A stretch of 8,223 nucleotides of DNA from Spirochaetota bacterium (GTDB lineage: Bacteria > Spirochaetota > Leptospiria > Turneriellales > Turneriellaceae): contig CAUJII010000173.1 of the NCBI GenBank assembly GCA_963205035.1, positions 1 through 8,223 on the forward strand. The letters are read 5' to 3'. Each line of letters begins with the position of its first letter. The stretch's first letter is position 1. A program made the position numbers and the translations under genes. Under the pieces are notes generated by a model. The model did no database searches. It worked only from the letters and a program-made list of their open reading frames with translations, and was not told the origin of the DNA. Below are positions 6,901-8,223 of this stretch, in pieces.

Positions 6901-7719
6901 TTACTTGAAACCAAACCGGCCTCGGATTTTAAGACCACGCGTGGCTTCGGTTCTCTTTTTTTTCTCCATGATTTGCTTCACATAGGTCGTGTGGATGCCC
7001 CACTTCTCGGCCACTTCTTTCGCACTCTTGCCTGCGTTAAATTCTTTGACCATGCGTACAATTTGGCTGTCTGAAAATTTCGCACGCGGGTGATTCTCGC
7101 CTTGGTGGCTCAGAGGATTTTTTCGCACCATGCGGATATGCTTCGTGTTCACACAGAACGGGTTGCCGCACATATTTTCTGGCACTGTGCGGAAATTGCG
7201 CCTTTTTCCGCCTGCAGGGTTTTCAACGATATATTTTCGTGCATCGACCAAGACATGCCTCTTCGCTTGCGATTGCAGAGTCGTTAGAACGGGCGCTCCC
7301 TTGAGAACCGAGCCTTGCCATTCGTGGCAAGGCGATCCTTGGGTTTTCTTTGAAGGCCTGCGGACAGTCCAAAACATCGTAAAAACATCGTGCGCTTTGA
7401 GCTTTTGAGGCCGTGGCATTTTCAGCTCTTCTGAAAGCACGCTATCTGCGATTTCAAAGAGAGTCGCACGGTCGGTACGAAATTTTTTGGGTTTTTCTCG
7501 AATTTTCTTGGACAAGTCTGCTATGACTTGTTTTTCTAAATGGGGCTCTTTTCTGTAGGGAGCGCGTGGACGCCCTAAAGCCCTCTTCTTCGGCTTGTCG
7601 TCTTTCTGCGCTGAAGCCTTCTTCGGATGCGCCCTCTCAGCTGCGCCGCCTATTGTCGAGGCAGGCGCAATAGTGTCTTTCTCAGAACGAAAAAACTTTT
7701 TCCAGCCTCTCAGAACCAT
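6901..7719 (-). CDS. HNH_3-like DNA-binding protein, probably catalytically degenerate
   Basis: 272 residues. Residues 1-80 are very basic and include KKRALGRPRAP (45-55), resembling an AT-hook core. An HNH_3-type module follows at about 110-200: CHEWQG (131-136) corresponds to the family's CWEWTG, and CGNPFCVNTKH (184-194) to CDNPxCVNPxH. GENHPRAKFSDSQIVRMV (207-224) leads into a helix-turn-helix (about 214-252, with KSAKEVAEKWGI). This order is typical of phage and homing-type HNH proteins. In my by-eye alignment the general-base His of the usual AHRLAxE strand is replaced by Asp (VDARKYIV, about 158-165), and the His two residues before the first Cys is Asn182. Asn191 and His194 are kept. 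DNA binding is therefore likely and cleavage doubtful, although His155 lies nearby and could substitute. The ATG overlaps the upstream ligase stop (TAATG) with no good ribosome site, implying coupling. It converges on yprB with a 35-bp gap. Confidence 0.75.
   Translation of the reverse strand: MVLRGWKKFFRSEKDTIAPASTIGGAAERAHPKKASAQKDDKPKKRALGRPRAPYRKEPHLEKQVIADLSKKIREKPKKFRTDRATLFEIADSVLSEELKMPRPQKLKAHDVFTMFWTVRRPSKKTQGSPCHEWQGSVLKGAPVLTTLQSQAKRHVLVDARKYIVENPAGGKRRNFRTVPENMCGNPFCVNTKHIRMVRKNPLSHQGENHPRAKFSDSQIVRMVKEFNAGKSAKEVAEKWGIHTTYVKQIMEKKKRTEATRGLKIRGRFGFK
7312..7333. repeat. Perfect 9-bp inverted repeat with 4-base loop inside the HNH-like gene
   Basis: gccttgcca (7312-7320), loop ttcg, then tggcaaggc (7325-7333) are exact reverse complements. 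It sits over the codons for the conserved Ser-Pro-Cys-His-Glu-Trp-Gln-Gly stretch, so coding constraint may explain part of it. In the mRNA the loop reads CGAA. No T-run follows in the gene's direction, so it is not a terminator. Confidence 0.6.
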
Positions 7720-8223
7720 TAGTACATGCTTTCGATGAGTTTCGCGTATTTTTCAAAAATAACGTTCCGCTTCATCTTGAAGAGGTTGGTGATTTCATCG
7801 CCAACCTCCATCGGCTTCGGCAGAAAGCGAAAATCGGAAACGCGCTCAAAGCCCTTAAAACCCGTTTCGCCGGAGACTTGCTTCTTTATAATACGACTCA
7901 TGTAATCGACGAGCGCTTTATTTTTATTGAGGTCGCTCGCTGCGTCGGCGGTAATCCCCCCAACCTCTTTTATTTTTTCTAAATTCGGCCAGATGAGCGC
8001 AGTGAGTGTTTTCTTGTCTTGCCCAACGACAATGACTTGGTTGATTTGCGCGTCTTCTAAGAGCTTATTCTCGATGGGGACCGGCTCGACGTTTTCACCA
8101 CCCAAAAGCACAATCGTTTCTTTTGCTCGGCCACGAATGGAAAGCGTGTTATTGAAACTAAAAAATCCGATATCGCCTGTATTGAGCCAGCCGTCTTTAT
8201 TGATAGTTTTCTCGGTTGCCTCA
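7719..8223 (-). CDS. Long-chain acyl-CoA ligase (AMP-forming), C-terminal part, 5' end beyond window
   Basis: Activates fatty acids to acyl-CoA by way of an acyl-adenylate. Only the last 167 residues are inside the window; the frame is open through the right edge. Visible ANL-superfamily landmarks: DGWLNTGDIG near the start of the fragment (adenosine ribose-binding Asp), then the hinge-region block IRGRAKETIVLLGGENV followed by EPVPIE, which is specific to the long-chain ligase branch. Next comes the C-terminal domain with VVGQDKKTLTALIWP and the final NLFKMKRNVI (the Lys here is the usual adenylation-site position), ending in AKLIESMY. The long-chain rather than acetyl or medium-chain subfamily is supported by the GGENVEP-type hinge. 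The protein is probably membrane-associated, although no membrane segment falls in this part. The TAA stop overlaps the ATG of the HNH-like gene, so the two form a leftward operon. Confidence 0.93.
   Translation of the reverse strand, partial: EATEKTINKDGWLNTGDIGFFSFNNTLSIRGRAKETIVLLGGENVEPVPIENKLLEDAQINQVIVVGQDKKTLTALIWPNLEKIKEVGGITADAASDLNKNKALVDYMSRIIKKQVSGETGFKGFERVSDFRFLPKPMEVGDEITNLFKMKRNVIFEKYAKLIESMY

Noticed and set aside
7090..7408. Plus-strand frames opposite the HNH-like gene
   Set aside because: The minus strand encodes clear HNH_3-type blocks and a helix-turn-helix; the plus frames show no family features.
6901..7719. Active homing endonuclease within a group I intron or intein
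   Set aside because: No interrupted host gene is present: the ligase and yprB both end normally, and there is no intron-like RNA core in the flanks.

Overview
The window (about half G+C by eye) reads as an ordinary chromosomal segment of a bacterium. It is densely packed with housekeeping genes on both strands, and many junctions overlap or nearly overlap. The lineage cannot be fixed from sequence alone. The C-terminal style of the acyl-CoA ligase and the operon content made me think of a Leptospira/Turneriella-type spirochaete, but this is a weak guess.

Layout. (1) Positions 1-134 hold a 24-bp tandem repeat array, cut by the left window edge, followed by a perfect 17-bp inverted repeat. Both lie just beyond the 3' end of gdhA. 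(2) gdhA (148-1497, minus) encodes a hexameric-type NADP-dependent glutamate dehydrogenase. (3) A 217-bp divergent gap (1498-1714) must carry the promoters for gdhA and for the rightward operon, although I see no convincing boxes. (4) A rightward operon runs from 1715 to 6865: argD (acetylornithine aminotransferase), aroB (3-dehydroquinate synthase, GTG start), aroQ (type II 3-dehydroquinase), an unrecognised 390-residue protein, and a YprB-like RNase H-fold exonuclease with a C-terminal TPR-like region. Junctions are 1 nt, 35 nt, a 4-nt overlap and a 14-nt overlap, so one polycistronic unit is likely. (5) Converging on it from the right (minus strand) are the C-terminal 167 residues of a long-chain acyl-CoA ligase, cut by the right edge, and an HNH_3-like protein whose ATG overlaps the ligase stop by one base.

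How the genes fit together. GdhA makes glutamate, which is the amino donor for ArgD, and the two are divergently arranged around one control region. AroB and AroQ catalyse consecutive steps of the shikimate pathway. The unknown protein and the YprB-like nuclease are tied to this biosynthetic operon by translational overlap, without an obvious metabolic reason.

The least expected items are the HNH-like protein and the repeat cluster. The HNH-like protein has a basic, AT-hook-like N-terminus, has apparently lost two HNH histidines, and is coupled to a lipid-metabolism gene. In the repeat cluster, the hairpin loop is exactly complementary to a 12-bp word of the tandem array. I found no convincing defence system, CRISPR array, tRNA, rRNA, integrase or insertion sequence.
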